Assembly (NCBI GenBank): GCA_030833825.1 | Contig: JAURGL010000002.1 | Coordinates: 1-35,494, forward strand | Reading direction: 5' to 3' | Origin: Vulcanococcus sp. SFB_649D_100_25 | GTDB lineage: Bacteria > Cyanobacteriota > Cyanobacteriia > PCC-6307 > Cyanobiaceae | Length of the DNA: 35,494 nucleotides | Shown here: positions 21,400 through 32,075 of the stretch, in pieces | Numbering within the stretch: position 1 is the stretch's first letter | Layout: each line of letters starts with the position of its first letter | Position numbers and translations under genes: made by a program | The notes under the pieces: model-generated | The model's input: the letters and a program-made list of their open reading frames with translations, nothing else | Database searches by the model: none | Told to the model about the DNA's origin: nothing

Positions 21400-22989
21400 G
21401 TGAGTGAAGCTCCCAGCGGCACGATCCGCCCGGTTGCGGGCATCGATATCGGCACCAATTCGATCCACCTGCTGATCGCCGGGGTGGACCCGGAGCTGCG
21501 CAGTTTTTCGGTCCTGCTCACGGAGAAATCCACCACGCGCCTGGGGGATCGCGATCCCCAGAGCGGTGATCTCACGCCCGAGGCGATCGAGCGGGCCTTC
21601 ACCACCCTGCGCCACTGCCGCGAGTTGGCCGCGAGCCACGGGGTGGCCCTCGCTGATGTGGTGACCGCCGCCACCAGTGCGGTGCGCGAGGCCCCCAACG
21701 GCCGCGAGTTTCTGCAGTCCATCCAGGAACAGCTGGGCCTGGATGTGGACCTGGTGAGTGGTCCGGAGGAGGCCCGCCTGATCTACCTCGGCGTTCTCTC
21801 GGGAATGGCCTTTGGGGATCAGCCCCACGTGATCGTTGACATCGGTGGAGGGTCAACCGAGCTGGTGTTGGCTGATGCCTCCGATGCCCGCGCCCTCACC
21901 AGCACCAGGATTGGTGCGGTCCGCCTGCAGCGCGATTTCGTGCGGGAGGAACCCATCCCCCCGAAGCGGGTGGCCTTCTTGCGGGCCTTCATCCAGGGGG
22001 CTCTGGAGCCGGCGGTCCTCAAGGTGCGGCAGCGCCTGAACCCTGGGGAAAAGCCGGTGTTGGTGGCCACCAGCGGGACGGCCATGGCGGTGGCGGCGAT
22101 GGCCGCCCAGGAGGAGCCAAGACCTCCCCTGCGGATGCAGGGCTACCGGGTCAGCCGCGCCAAGTTGGATCAACTGGTGACGCGTCTGCTGGTCATGACG
22201 CCGGAGGAGCGCCGGGCTGTGCCGGGCCTCAATGAACGTCGCGCCGAAATCATCGTTCCTGGGGCCCTGATCCTGCAGACCGCGATGAGCATGCTCGGGG
22301 CCGACGAGCTGGTGATCAGTGAACGGGCCCTGCGGGAGGGGCTGATTGTCGATTGGATGCTGCGCAACGATCTGATCGTTGATCGCTTCAGCTTCCAGAG
22401 CAGCATTCGTCAGCGCACGGTCCTGCATCAGGCCCAGCGCTACGGGGTGGATCTCTCCCGCTCTGAGCGGGTGGCTGGCTTGGCCTTAAGCCTCTATCAG
22501 CAGAGCCATGGGGTCCTCCATCAAGACGATGGCCAGGGCCGACAGTTGCTCTGGGCCGCCGCGATGCTCCATAGCTGCGGGCAGCACATCAATGTTGGGG
22601 CCTATCACAAGCACACCTGGTATCTGATCCGTCACGGCGACTTGCTCGGCTATTCCGACAGCGAGCACTTGATGGTGGCTGCGATCGCCCGCTACCACCG
22701 CCGCTCTCTACCCAAAAAGCGGCATGAGTCCTGGCAGCTCCTCGATGGCAGGGAGCAACGGCGCACCGTGGCGGCGATGGCCTTGTTGCTGCGTCTGGCG
22801 GTGGCTGTGGACCGGCGCCCCCAGCCGGTGCTGGCGGGGCTCACGTTGGAGCGCCAGTCCGAGAGCTGCGTTTCGATCACCCTGAAGCCCGCTTCCCCTG
22901 AGCTGGATCTCAGCCTGGAGCGCTGGAGTCTGCGCTCCTGCGCGGCTGCCGTTGAGGAGGCCGTGGGGCTGCGACTTGAGGTGTCTTGA
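21400..22989 (+). CDS. ppx: Ppx/GppA family exopolyphosphatase
   Basis: AGIDIGTNSIHLLI, ATSAVREAPNG, GPEEARLIYLGV, VDIGGGSTELVLAD; C-terminal HD-like segment. Confidence 0.92.
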   Translation: MSEAPSGTIRPVAGIDIGTNSIHLLIAGVDPELRSFSVLLTEKSTTRLGDRDPQSGDLTPEAIERAFTTLRHCRELAASHGVALADVVTAATSAVREAPNGREFLQSIQEQLGLDVDLVSGPEEARLIYLGVLSGMAFGDQPHVIVDIGGGSTELVLADASDARALTSTRIGAVRLQRDFVREEPIPPKRVAFLRAFIQGALEPAVLKVRQRLNPGEKPVLVATSGTAMAVAAMAAQEEPRPPLRMQGYRVSRAKLDQLVTRLLVMTPEERRAVPGLNERRAEIIVPGALILQTAMSMLGADELVISERALREGLIVDWMLRNDLIVDRFSFQSSIRQRTVLHQAQRYGVDLSRSERVAGLALSLYQQSHGVLHQDDGQGRQLLWAAAMLHSCGQHINVGAYHKHTWYLIRHGDLLGYSDSEHLMVAAIARYHRRSLPKKRHESWQLLDGREQRRTVAAMALLLRLAVAVDRRPQPVLAGLTLERQSESCVSITLKPASPELDLSLERWSLRSCAAAVEEAVGLRLEVS

Positions 22990-23065
22990 GATCAGCTGCG
23001 GCTTGCAGGTATGCAGCAAGCTGCAAGATTGGCTGCTTGATTAACAACCAGGTGTCTCAAATCAA

Positions 23066-23137
<72 letters not shown>

Positions 23138-23190
23138 TTGTGCGCTGATTGCTCGCGCCCCGCGACTTTAGGACATCACCCGCACCGGCC

Positions 23191-23955
23191 TCAGTCGATG
23201 CCCCCGCGAAAGAGGTGGTTGTGACTGGCTGAGTAGAGCTTGGAGCGGGGCTCCCCAGGGGCTGCCAGAGCAGGGCTCACCAGATACAGGGTCGTGCGGA
23301 TCAGGTCTCGCTCCTGACTGACCCGGGCCATGTCCCGCAGTGGGATCACACTGAGCCATTGATCGGGCCAGCTCACCCGGTAACCAATGGCCACCGGGGT
23401 GTCGGCCGGGTAGTGCTTCAGCAGCTCCGCCTGCACCTCCTCCACATGCCTGGCGCTGAGGTAGAGGCAGAGGGAGGCCTTGAGCGAGGCCAGGCGCTCG
23501 AGGGATTCACTCTCCGGAACACCGGTGCGACCACCGGCCCGGCCGATCACGATCGTCTGCACCAGGCCGGGAATCGTCAACTCGCTGCTCAGGGCTGCGG
23601 CTGTGGCCTGATAGGCACTCAGTCCAGGCACCACCTCCACGTCAACCTCCGCATCCAGCAGGCGGCAGAGTTGTTCGTTGAGGGCGCTGTAGAGGCAGGT
23701 GTCCCCATCGTGCAGCCGCACCACCCGTTTGCCGGCCGCGGCCCGCTCGAGCATGGCCTCCATCACCTCTTCAAGGGTGAGGGTGCTGGTGCGAATCCGT
23801 TCGCACGCAGCGGGTGCCATGGCCGCCAACTGGGGATTGACCAGGGAATCGGTCCAGATCAGGACCTCCGCCGCTTCAATGGCCCTGGCGGCCCGCAGGG
23901 TAAGCAGGTCAGGGGCACCGGGCCCCGCCCCAACGATCCATACCTTGCCGCTCAT
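23191..23955 (-). CDS. cobM: Precorrin-4/cobalt-factor IV C11-methyltransferase
   Basis: [78 protein letters not shown]. Confidence 0.93.
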   Translation of the reverse strand: MSGKVWIVGAGPGAPDLLTLRAARAIEAAEVLIWTDSLVNPQLAAMAPAACERIRTSTLTLEEVMEAMLERAAAGKRVVRLHDGDTCLYSALNEQLCRLLDAEVDVEVVPGLSAYQATAAALSSELTIPGLVQTIVIGRAGGRTGVPESESLERLASLKASLCLYLSARHVEEVQAELLKHYPADTPVAIGYRVSWPDQWLSVIPLRDMARVSQERDLIRTTLYLVSPALAAPGEPRSKLYSASHNHLFRGGID

Positions 23956-24806
23956 GGGTTCACTCCGCTGGGATCCGGCAAGGGTTGACGCCGCCCGTAG
24001 AGCCAGTAGAGCCCAAGGGATCCAAGGGCGATCAACAGCAGGCTGATCAGCTGGGCCATCCGCAGACCACCTTCGCAGTAGGGAGGGGTACCGACCAGGC
24101 AGAGGGGGTCAATCCGCAGTCCCTCGATCCAGAGGCGACCCAGGCTGTAGCCGATCAGGTAAACGCAGCTGATTGCTCCTGCCGGCAGCTTGATCGTGCC
24201 GCGGATGCCCCGCTGGAACAGGGTCAGGAGCACCAGCAGGACCCCAAGATTCCAGAGGGATTCGTAGAGAAAGGTTGGATGAAAGGTCGCCTGATCAAGA
24301 AATTCAACCGGTCGATTCGCAAAAGGAATCGTCAGCTTCCAGGGCAGATCAGTGGGTAGACCAAAGGCCTCGGAATTGAAGAAATTCCCCCAGCGCCCAA
24401 TGGTCTGTCCGAGGGCGACCGAGGGCAGCAGGACATCCAACAGGTTCCAGAAGGGGATCCGGCGCCAACGGGAGTAGAGGATCACCGCCAGGGTTCCCCC
24501 GATCAGGGCGCCATGGATGGCGATGCCCCCTCGCCAGATCGCCAGGGCATCGAGCCAATTGAGTTGGTATTGCCGCCACTCAAAGGTGACGTAGTAAACG
24601 CGTGCCCCCAGGACAGCCGCTAGCACCAACAACGGCAGCAGGTCCGCGATCAGAGCGGGATCAATGCCCCGCTGCTTGCCAAGTCGGGTGGCTAGGGCCA
24701 GGCCGCAGAGCACGGCAATGGCGATCAGCAGGCCATACCAACGCAGTGAAAAAGGCCCCAGCTGAAACAGCAAGGGGCCCGGAGAGGTGAACACAGCGAG
24801 GGGCAT
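23952..24806 (-). CDS. lgt: Prolipoprotein diacylglyceryl transferase
   Basis: [67 protein letters not shown]. Confidence 0.96.
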   Translation of the reverse strand: MPLAVFTSPGPLLFQLGPFSLRWYGLLIAIAVLCGLALATRLGKQRGIDPALIADLLPLLVLAAVLGARVYYVTFEWRQYQLNWLDALAIWRGGIAIHGALIGGTLAVILYSRWRRIPFWNLLDVLLPSVALGQTIGRWGNFFNSEAFGLPTDLPWKLTIPFANRPVEFLDQATFHPTFLYESLWNLGVLLVLLTLFQRGIRGTIKLPAGAISCVYLIGYSLGRLWIEGLRIDPLCLVGTPPYCEGGLRMAQLISLLLIALGSLGLYWLYGRRQPLPDPSGVNP

Positions 24807-25738
24807 CAGATGCCTTCGGCGGCCTGCACCTTCTCAATCTGCTTCTTCTTCAGCACCAGCAGGATCTGGGCCAGGGCAACAGCGGCGAAGAAGGCCAGAA
24901 GGCCGTAGATGCGCAGGGGGTTCTGGAGAACGACTTCCGCATCAAGCTGACCGAAACCACCCACGTTGGGGTCGTTGGTCAGGGCTGCGCCGGCGGCCAC
25001 CACATCACCAACCTGGGCGGTGACGGTTGGGCCCGCGGGGATCGTGTCGCTGACGCTGTTGCCGTCGTCGGTCTTGATCACAACGACAGAGCCGCCGTTG
25101 TCGCCAGCGTTCACAGCTTGAACGGTGCCTGCAGCAGAGGCGGTGTAGACGGTGTTGTTGCTCTTCTCACCGGTGGGATACACCTGGCCACGGCCGCGGT
25201 TGCCACCGACGTGCAACTGGTACTTGCCGAAGTGGATCTTGCTGTCGGCTGCAGGATCGGGGGAAAGGATCGGGAAGACGATCTTCTGGTGGTCGTCACC
25301 GGGCAGGGGACCCACCAAGAGGATGTTGGGGTTCTCTTCGTTCCAGGTGGTGACGTAGACGCCCGCGGTCTCTTCCTTGAGTTCGTCGCTGAGGCGATCA
25401 GCGGGGGCAAGGGTGAAGCCGTCGGGAAGCATCACCACGGCACCTACGTTCAGGCCGGTGGGGCTGCCATCGCCCGAGACCTGTTGAACCTTGGTGTCGT
25501 AGGGGATTTCCACTTCAACCTTGAACACCTCGTCGGGGAAGACCGCCTGGGGCAGTTCCACGTGGGTGGGCTTCTTGGCGAGGTGGCAGTTGGCGCAAGC
25601 CAGTTTGCCGGTGGCTTCCCGGGGGTAGTCGTAGTTCTGTTGGGCCCAGAACGGGTAAGCCCAGCTGGCCTGGGGAGCGAACAGCAGTGCGCTGAAGGCC
25701 AGCAACGAGCTCAGCAGCAGGGAGAAGGAGCGACGCAT
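24806..25738 (-). CDS. petA: Apocytochrome f
   Basis: CANCH haem motif ([26 protein letters not shown]), signal peptide, C-terminal TM helix. Confidence 0.97.
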   Translation of the reverse strand: MRRSFSLLLSSLLAFSALLFAPQASWAYPFWAQQNYDYPREATGKLACANCHLAKKPTHVELPQAVFPDEVFKVEVEIPYDTKVQQVSGDGSPTGLNVGAVVMLPDGFTLAPADRLSDELKEETAGVYVTTWNEENPNILLVGPLPGDDHQKIVFPILSPDPAADSKIHFGKYQLHVGGNRGRGQVYPTGEKSNNTVYTASAAGTVQAVNAGDNGGSVVVIKTDDGNSVSDTIPAGPTVTAQVGDVVAAGAALTNDPNVGGFGQLDAEVVLQNPLRIYGLLAFFAAVALAQILLVLKKKQIEKVQAAEGI

Positions 25739-25776
25739 GGGGCGTTGGGGCAAGGGGGGAACGGTCGAGGAGGAGA

Positions 25777-26325
25777 TCAGACCCACCAGGGCTTCTCGCC
25801 GGTGCGGAAATCAGTTTCGGTCCACTGGCTCAGGAACACGTTGTCGTTGTCAACGGACACGTGGGCCAGGGCCAGGGAGAGGGGAGCGGGGCCGCGGACC
25901 ACCTTGCCGGTGGCGTCGTACTGCGAGCCGTGGCAAGGGCACATGAACTTGTTGGCCGCTGCGTTCCAGGGCACCACGCAGCCGAGGTGCGTGCAGATGG
26001 CGTTGATGCCGTAGCTGCCGATGGCATCGCTGCCCTCGACGATCAGATAGGTGGGGTCACCCTTGAGGCCCTGCACCAGATTGCGGTCACCCTCGCGGTG
26101 GCTGCTCAGCCAGCCACTGGCGGTGACGGAATTGCCCAGTTCGTCCTTGGCGGAGGTGCCGCCGCCAGAGCCGGCGGCCTTGGGGGGGATGAAGTAGTTG
26201 GCAACCGGATACAGGGCGCCCAGAGCCACACCGGTCACCGACCCGAAGGTCAGCAGGTTCATGAACTGCCGGCGACCCATTCCGGGGACATCACCGCTCG
26301 AGGCGCTCGCAGGGATCTGGGTCAT
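25777..26325 (-). CDS. petC: Cytochrome b6f Rieske iron-sulfur protein
   Basis: CTHLGC and CPCHGS cluster motifs; N-terminal MGRRQFMN Tat-like signal. Confidence 0.97.
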   Translation of the reverse strand: MTQIPASASSGDVPGMGRRQFMNLLTFGSVTGVALGALYPVANYFIPPKAAGSGGGTSAKDELGNSVTASGWLSSHREGDRNLVQGLKGDPTYLIVEGSDAIGSYGINAICTHLGCVVPWNAAANKFMCPCHGSQYDATGKVVRGPAPLSLALAHVSVDNDNVFLSQWTETDFRTGEKPWWV

Positions 26326-26455
26326 ACGGGGCGGCCTGTAGCCACAACGACGTGGGGGCCATTATGGACCTTGCAGTTGCCGGAACGAGCCGGAACCACC
26401 GGCCTGCCGTTGAAGCCTGCAACATGCTGTTGTGAGCTGTCCTGATTCCTGAGCC

Positions 26456-26791
26456 TTGGTCCAGCCCGTTGCCGATCCGCTCACGGCAGAGGAGCTGCTG
26501 CAGCTGCTCCGGCGTCGCTGGCAGGCCTCCTACGACGTGCAGTTGGTGGTCCGTCGTGGTCGCCTGTATTTCCAGGTGATGTGGGCCTACCTGGAGCAAC
26601 AGTCCTTCCCCCTTGATGCGGAGGGCTATCGGGCCAAGCTGGAGGAGGTGGTCTCCACCCTCAATGGGATCGGTGCGGGCCCTTTGGTGCGGGACTGGCT
26701 GAGCAGCACCGGGGACAAGCCCCGGTTGGGCAAGGCGATGACCCTGGCCCTGGAGTGGCCGGAAGGCCGCAGCAGTGAGTTTGTGCTCTAA
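26456..26791 (+). CDS. DUF3067-like cyanobacterial protein
   Basis: LTAEELLQLLRRRWQASYDVQLVVRRGRLYFQVMWAYLEQQSFPL…YRAKLEEVVSTLN; TTG start. Confidence 0.75.
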   Translation: MVQPVADPLTAEELLQLLRRRWQASYDVQLVVRRGRLYFQVMWAYLEQQSFPLDAEGYRAKLEEVVSTLNGIGAGPLVRDWLSSTGDKPRLGKAMTLALEWPEGRSSEFVL

Positions 26792-27627
26792 CCCCGCTGG
26801 ACCAGCCGCGCCAGGCCCACCCCCACGAGGTAGAGGGCGGTGATCGCCCCGCTCAACAACAGCATCGTGATCGGGTCCGTGGAGGGGGTGAGCACAGCGC
26901 CCGCCAGGGCCGAGGCCATCACCACGAATCGCCACGCTTTCAGCATGCTGTCCGCCCGCACCAGCCCCAGAGCCGCCAGCAGCATCTGGAGCACCGGCAG
27001 CTGGAATGCCAAGGCTGTGGCCACCATCAACAGCAGGACGAAGTCGAGGTAGCGCTCGATCGACCAGAGGGGCTCCACCACATCGGCGCCGTAGCTCACC
27101 AGGAAGCGCAAGGCCGCGGGCACCAGGGCCGACCAGGCAAAGGCCAGGCCGGCGAGAAACAACACCGCAGACCCGGCGACGGCCGGGGCCACCAGGCGCT
27201 GTTCCCGTCGGGTCAGGCCAGGGAGTACGAAGGCAAGGCCCTCATAGAGGACATAGGGAAGGGCCAGGGTGAGGCCCGCATAACCGGCCACCTTCAAGGA
27301 GACCAGCAGGAACTCACCCGGGGCCAGTTGCAGGAAATGGATCCCCTTGGCGGGTACCTCCAGCAGACGCACCAGGGGCCGCACAAACAGCAGGCAGACG
27401 CCTGCCCCCACCACCACTGCAAGGAGGCCGCGCAGCACCCGGCTGCGCAATTCCTCGAGATGACCCACCAGGGTCATCTCGACCTCGGAGGGGAAGTCCT
27501 GATCCGCTTGCAAGCTCTCTGACGGGGATGCGACCTGATCCTGCCGCTTCACCGCAATCGGTGGAGGAGGAGTGAGCACGGAGGGTTCGCTCGGTTCGTG
27601 CTGCTGGCCTGGGGGTTGCTCGCTCAT
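26788..27627 (-). CDS. tatC: Sec-independent (Tat) translocase subunit TatC
   Basis: EVEMTLVGHLEELRSRVLRGL, six TM segments, YEGLAFVLPGLTRREQRLV. Confidence 0.95.
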   Translation of the reverse strand: MSEQPPGQQHEPSEPSVLTPPPPIAVKRQDQVASPSESLQADQDFPSEVEMTLVGHLEELRSRVLRGLLAVVVGAGVCLLFVRPLVRLLEVPAKGIHFLQLAPGEFLLVSLKVAGYAGLTLALPYVLYEGLAFVLPGLTRREQRLVAPAVAGSAVLFLAGLAFAWSALVPAALRFLVSYGADVVEPLWSIERYLDFVLLLMVATALAFQLPVLQMLLAALGLVRADSMLKAWRFVVMASALAGAVLTPSTDPITMLLLSGAITALYLVGVGLARLVQRG

Positions 27628-29360
27628 GACTCCACAGCCCCTGAAAGGTTAGGAGCTGCTGCACGCAGGACGGCGTGCACCTGGCCTGGCTCAGCCCAGA
27701 TCACCTCCCCACCGCGGTGGCGCACCGTTCCGGGGCCAGCGCCGGGGATCCGCTGCAGGGCTTCGCAGGGGGTCATCACCACGGCGACTCGGCTGTTGCC
27801 GCGGGCCCGGCTAAAGAATGCAGCAAGGTTCGCGGCGCTCTGCAGGTCCTGCTCGTCCGGCTGCCCGGCGGAACTTTTCAGCACCACGTGGCTGCCTGGG
27901 CACTCCTGGGCATGGAACCAAAGGTCACCCTTGCGGGCCTGCTGGAGGCTGATCCACTCGTTCTGGCGATGGTTGCGGCCCACCTGCACCGTCAATCCAC
28001 CGGGTGTGAGCAGGGTCAAGGGTTGGGGGGCTTCCGAGCGTCGCCGCTCCCGCCTGGTGAGCGGTTGGCGCTTGAGCAGGACCTCGCTGTCATCCTCCAG
28101 TTGCTGGAGCTGCTCGAGGACCTCGGGGATGGGGGCATCGCCTGCCCCCCCCAGCTCCAGGAACAGCAGGCTCTCTTCCAGCTGGGCAATCTGCCCCTGG
28201 TGTTGTTCGATCCGCGGCGTGATCGCGGCCACTGAGCGCCGCAGCTTGCGGGCCTTTTTGTAGAGCTTCTGGGCCTCGTTCACCTGCTCACGGCTGGGTT
28301 CAGCCAGGCAGAGCAGGGCGTTGGCCTGCTCCTGCAGAGCCTCGCTGCCCTCCACCTGCTGGAGCAGATCCTGCTGATGCCCCAGCTGGTGCCGCTCGCG
28401 CCCCAGGGCCTGCTCAAGCTTCTGCCGCAGGGTGTGCTGCCGCTGCTGCAGCTGCCGGGCCTGCAGGCTGCCCTGGAGATAGCGGGCCAGGCCGCAGTTG
28501 ATTGGCAGGGGTGGACCTGGGGGGGCTGCACCCGCCTGGGGCTCCCGTTGCCAGCAGCAGTAGGCACTCACGGGCCCGAGTTGAAAGCAAAACTGCTCCT
28601 GCTCCAGGCAGGTGAGCCATTGCTGCCAACGCGTCCACAGCCTGTCCCAGTCCTCTGCGGTGAGATCGCCCACCGCCTGATTGAGCAAGGCATTCGCTGC
28701 TTCCGGAGCATCTCCGGCCAGTTGCAGGGCCAGGGCTGGACTGATGCCCTGGTAGGCGCTTTGCAGGGCCTGCTTGAGGTTGAGGGGGAGCAGGCTCAGT
28801 TGCGCTTGCCAGTGCTCAAAGCTTTCCTGCCGGGTGGGAGGGGTGCCGGATAGGGCCGGGGGTTCGCAGTACAGGTCCCCGGTGCCGATCGGACGCAGGC
28901 GCGACTGGTTCTGGCGCACCTGGCGGGCCATGGCCACCACCCGCCGATCCGGGTCCAGGAGGAAGAGGTTGCTGTGGCGGCCCATCAGCTCCAGCAGCAG
29001 GGTCCGTTGCACCGGCTCCGTGGGCCGGGAGGCGAAGCCCAGCTCCACCACCCGCTCCCAGCCCGTCTGCACCAGCTCCGTCAAGGCCAGGCCGGAAAGG
29101 CCGTGTTGCAGCTGCTGGGCCAGGGTGCTGCCCGCCCCGATCCGTGGCGGTGCCTCGATGGCCATCAGCCGAGGTGCCTCCGCCTGCCAGGCCAGCTCCA
29201 GCCAGATCCGTCTCTCAAGGGTTCGAAACCCCAGATGCAGGCTGTGGGGATCCGGTTGCTGCGCCTTCTCGAAGCGACTGGGGATCAGGCTGGGCCGCAA
29301 CTCCGACAGCACCGCCCGAAGGCTGGTGAGATCCATGGCCTGGAGAGCCGGGGCGGCCAT
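27624..29360 (-). CDS. NFACT-family (RqcH/FbpA-like) protein (start 29360 or 29336)
   Basis: [56 protein letters not shown]-terminal NFACT-R segment ([17 protein letters not shown]). Confidence 0.9.
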   Translation of the reverse strand: MAAPALQAMDLTSLRAVLSELRPSLIPSRFEKAQQPDPHSLHLGFRTLERRIWLELAWQAEAPRLMAIEAPPRIGAGSTLAQQLQHGLSGLALTELVQTGWERVVELGFASRPTEPVQRTLLLELMGRHSNLFLLDPDRRVVAMARQVRQNQSRLRPIGTGDLYCEPPALSGTPPTRQESFEHWQAQLSLLPLNLKQALQSAYQGISPALALQLAGDAPEAANALLNQAVGDLTAEDWDRLWTRWQQWLTCLEQEQFCFQLGPVSAYCCWQREPQAGAAPPGPPLPINCGLARYLQGSLQARQLQQRQHTLRQKLEQALGRERHQLGHQQDLLQQVEGSEALQEQANALLCLAEPSREQVNEAQKLYKKARKLRRSVAAITPRIEQHQGQIAQLEESLLFLELGGAGDAPIPEVLEQLQQLEDDSEVLLKRQPLTRRERRRSEAPQPLTLLTPGGLTVQVGRNHRQNEWISLQQARKGDLWFHAQECPGSHVVLKSSAGQPDEQDLQSAANLAAFFSRARGNSRVAVVMTPCEALQRIPGAGPGTVRHRGGEVIWAEPGQVHAVLRAAAPNLSGAVES

Positions 29361-29409
29361 GGGGAAGGGGTCGGGCACTCTTACTCTGCAGGGCCGTGTT
29401 CGTGCCCCG

Positions 29410-29979
29410 ATGGCTGCAGAGCCCTCCCCCAGCGGCAGGTTGTTTTTGATCACCGGCCCCAGCGGGGTTGGCAAAGGCACGTTGGTCACTGCTCTGCTGC
29501 ACCGCCATCCAGAGATCTGGTTGTCGATCTCGGCCACCACCCGGGCTCCCCGCCAAGGAGAGGTGGACGGCCAGCATTACTTCTTTCTGGAGCGCGGCGC
29601 ATTCGACGCCAAGGTTGCCCAGGGGGGCCTCCTGGAGTGGGCTGAGTTCGCTGGCAACTGCTACGGCACGCCGCGTGAACCCGTCGAGGAACAGCTCAGT
29701 GCTGGCCGCCCCGTGTTGCTAGAAATCGAGCTGGAGGGCGCCAGGCAAGTCCGCCAAAGCTTCCCCAGCGGTTTTCAGATTTTCATCAAGCCCCCCTCCT
29801 TCGCGGAGTTGGAGCGCCGCATCCGTGGTCGCGGGACGGACAGTGATGAGGCGATTGCACGGCGCCTCGAGCGGGCGACGGTGGAGCTTGAGGCGGAGTC
29901 CGAATTTGATGCGGTCCTGGTGAATGCCGATCTGGAGACGGCCCTCACTGAACTCGAACACTTGATGGGGTTGAGCTGA
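29410..29979 (+). CDS. gmk: Guanylate kinase
   Basis: [51 protein letters not shown] at 29410. Confidence 0.96.
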   Translation: MAAEPSPSGRLFLITGPSGVGKGTLVTALLHRHPEIWLSISATTRAPRQGEVDGQHYFFLERGAFDAKVAQGGLLEWAEFAGNCYGTPREPVEEQLSAGRPVLLEIELEGARQVRQSFPSGFQIFIKPPSFAELERRIRGRGTDSDEAIARRLERATVELEAESEFDAVLVNADLETALTELEHLMGLS

Positions 29980-30005
29980 GCCCGCTCGCTTCAGGAGCGC
30001 CCAAC

Positions 30006-30032
30006 AAAAAAGCGGCCCATCGGGCCGCTTTG
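30006..30032. terminator. Bidirectional Rho-independent-like terminator between gmk and psaJ
   Basis: AAAAAAGCGGCCC-ATC-GGGCCGCTTT hairpin flanked by A-run and T-run. Confidence 0.8.
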
Positions 30033-30062
30033 TGACTTGCTTGTGGCGGAGTTGCCACCCGA

Positions 30063-30179
30063 TCACATCGGGTGGAACAGCAGGTCGGGATAGAAGCGGT
30101 TGAACTCGATCAGGATGCCGGCGGTCACGGTGAACCAGATCGCAGCGAAGACCGGAGCGGTGGTCAGGAACTTCTTCAT
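30063..30179 (-). CDS. psaJ: Photosystem I reaction centre subunit IX
   Basis: Reverse complement translates to [38 protein letters not shown] (38 aa); absent from the supplied ORF track. Confidence 0.96.
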   Translation of the reverse strand: MKKFLTTAPVFAAIWFTVTAGILIEFNRFYPDLLFHPM

Positions 30180-30228
30180 CGTGAAGATCTCGTCGTGAGG
30201 GGGATGAGGAAAGGGGGTGTCGCCGCGA

Positions 30229-30708
30229 TCAGCGGGGGGAAACCGTGACCTTGTCGTCGGACTCGGTCAGCTTGCCGCCGCTGAGTTCAGCGAAGGCAGC
30301 GATGGGCCAGGTGGCAGCGGCGAGGGTGCTCTTGAAGGCCAGAGACAGGTCGATCTGGATTTCCTTCATGGCGGCGTCCTTGTCGCCACGGATGGCCATC
30401 AGGTAGTTGCGACCGGCCCAGCCGATGCAACCAGCGATGTAGAGGAATGCAATGCCAGGAATGATGAAGTCACCGGCGTGGCTCAGGCGGCCATCCACGA
30501 TCAGGTGGGGCAGGCCATCGGCACCGCAGGAGGCCTGGCTGTACATCGCAAAGCGAGCCTTGGCCTGGTCGGTGGTGGCAGCAGCAGCGCGCTGCTGGAA
30601 GCGGGCGCTTTCAGAGCAGGGGGTCAGACCTGCCACATCAGCTTTTGCCACAGGGGCGAAGCCGAAGATCAGCAGGGCAGAAATGAGAACAGCAAAGAGG
30701 CGGCGCAT
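30229..30708 (-). CDS. psaF: Photosystem I reaction centre subunit III
   Basis: [41 protein letters not shown]…[49 protein letters not shown]. Confidence 0.97.
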   Translation of the reverse strand: MRRLFAVLISALLIFGFAPVAKADVAGLTPCSESARFQQRAAAATTDQAKARFAMYSQASCGADGLPHLIVDGRLSHAGDFIIPGIAFLYIAGCIGWAGRNYLMAIRGDKDAAMKEIQIDLSLAFKSTLAAATWPIAAFAELSGGKLTESDDKVTVSPR

Positions 30709-30773
30709 CGTCAGGTCCAGCTGCTGCACGGCAGGATGTCACTTGCGGACAGTAAGGGAATCCCCAAGACCTG

Positions 30774-31841
30774 ATGCCCACAGTGCTGGCCCTCGAAACA
30801 AGTTGTGACGAGTCGGCAGCTGCGGTTGTGCGGGATCAGCGAGTGCTTGCCAGCGCCGTTGCCTCCCAGATCGAGGAGCACGCGCGCTGGGGAGGTGTGG
30901 TGCCTGAGATCGCCTCTCGGCGCCATGTGGAGGCCCTGCCAGCTCTGATTGAGCAGGTGATGGATCAAAGCGGCCTTGCCTATGGGGATCTCGATGCCAT
31001 TGCCGCAACCGCTGCCCCGGGCCTGGTGGGTGCGCTGTTGGTGGGTTCGGTGACCGGCCGCAGCCTGGCCCGGCTGCATGGCAAGCCCTTTCTGGGGGTG
31101 CACCACCTGGAGGGACATCTCTGTTCGGTGCATCTCGGGGATCCCCTGCCGGAGGACCCCTTCTTGGTGCTGCTGGTGAGCGGGGGGCACACGGAGATGA
31201 TTCGTGTGGATGGGCGCGGTGCTTACCAGCGTCTTGCCCGCAGCCGCGATGACGCCGCAGGGGAGGCCTTCGACAAGGTCGCCCGGCTTCTGGATCTGGG
31301 CTATCCGGGAGGACCTGCGATCCAGGAGGCTGCCTCCACGGGGGATCCGAAGCGTTTCCCCCTGCCCAAGGGGCGTGTCTCCCTGCCTGAGGGGGGCTTC
31401 CATCCCTATGACTTCAGCTTCAGTGGCCTGAAAACGGCTGTCCTGCGCCTGGTGAACCAGCTCAAGGCGGAGGAAGCGGCGGGCGGCCAGCCATTCCCCC
31501 TGGCGGATGTGGCGGCCAGCTTTGAGCAGGTGGTGGCGGACGTGCTCGTCGAGCGGACCACGCGCTGTGCGGTGGATCAGGGCCTGCGCACCCTGGTCCT
31601 GGTTGGTGGGGTGGCGGCCAATCGACGCCTGCGGCAGCGCCTTGAGCAGCGCTGCCATGAGCTGCAGCTCCAGTGGAGGGCGGCGCCGCTGGCCTACTGC
31701 ACCGACAACGCCGCGATGATCGCGGTGGCGGCGGAGCAGCGTTTCCTGGCGGGTGGCAGGAGCTCGATTCGCCTGGCCGTTGCACCACGGTTGCCCCTGG
31801 AGCAGGCCCCTGTTCTCTATGAACCCCAGGCACCCTTCTGA
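30774..31841 (+). CDS. tsaD: tRNA N6-adenosine threonylcarbamoyltransferase
   Basis: [72 protein letters not shown]. Confidence 0.98.
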   Translation: MPTVLALETSCDESAAAVVRDQRVLASAVASQIEEHARWGGVVPEIASRRHVEALPALIEQVMDQSGLAYGDLDAIAATAAPGLVGALLVGSVTGRSLARLHGKPFLGVHHLEGHLCSVHLGDPLPEDPFLVLLVSGGHTEMIRVDGRGAYQRLARSRDDAAGEAFDKVARLLDLGYPGGPAIQEAASTGDPKRFPLPKGRVSLPEGGFHPYDFSFSGLKTAVLRLVNQLKAEEAAGGQPFPLADVAASFEQVVADVLVERTTRCAVDQGLRTLVLVGGVAANRRLRQRLEQRCHELQLQWRAAPLAYCTDNAAMIAVAAEQRFLAGGRSSIRLAVAPRLPLEQAPVLYEPQAPF

Positions 31842-31876
31842 GGTCTTTAGGGTGGTGAAACTCTGTAGGAGCTGGG

Positions 31877-32059
31877 ATGGCTTCGGCTCAGCCTGTCGAT
31901 GACGCGGACGGCGTGGTCGAGGCGCCTCCGGAGGAACTCAACCAATGGAAACGCGGCTTTACCCCCCAGGCTGAGATCTGGAACGGGCGCATGGCCATGG
32001 TCGGACTCTCGGTTGGCCTGGCGGTGGTGTTGATCGCCCGGCTTGCCGGCAAGGTCTGA
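31877..32059 (+). CDS. High-light-inducible (Hli/CAB-ELIP-HLIP family) protein
   Basis: AEIWNGRMAMVGLSVGLAVVLIARL matches the chlorophyll-binding Hli helix (ExxNGRxAM); 60 aa. Confidence 0.92.
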   Translation: MASAQPVDDADGVVEAPPEELNQWKRGFTPQAEIWNGRMAMVGLSVGLAVVLIARLAGKV

Positions 32060-32075
32060 AGGGGCTTCTCCTTCC

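Noticed and set aside
25118-26014. 298-aa plus ORF antisense to petA/petC
   Set aside because: Shadow ORF; no protein family signature.
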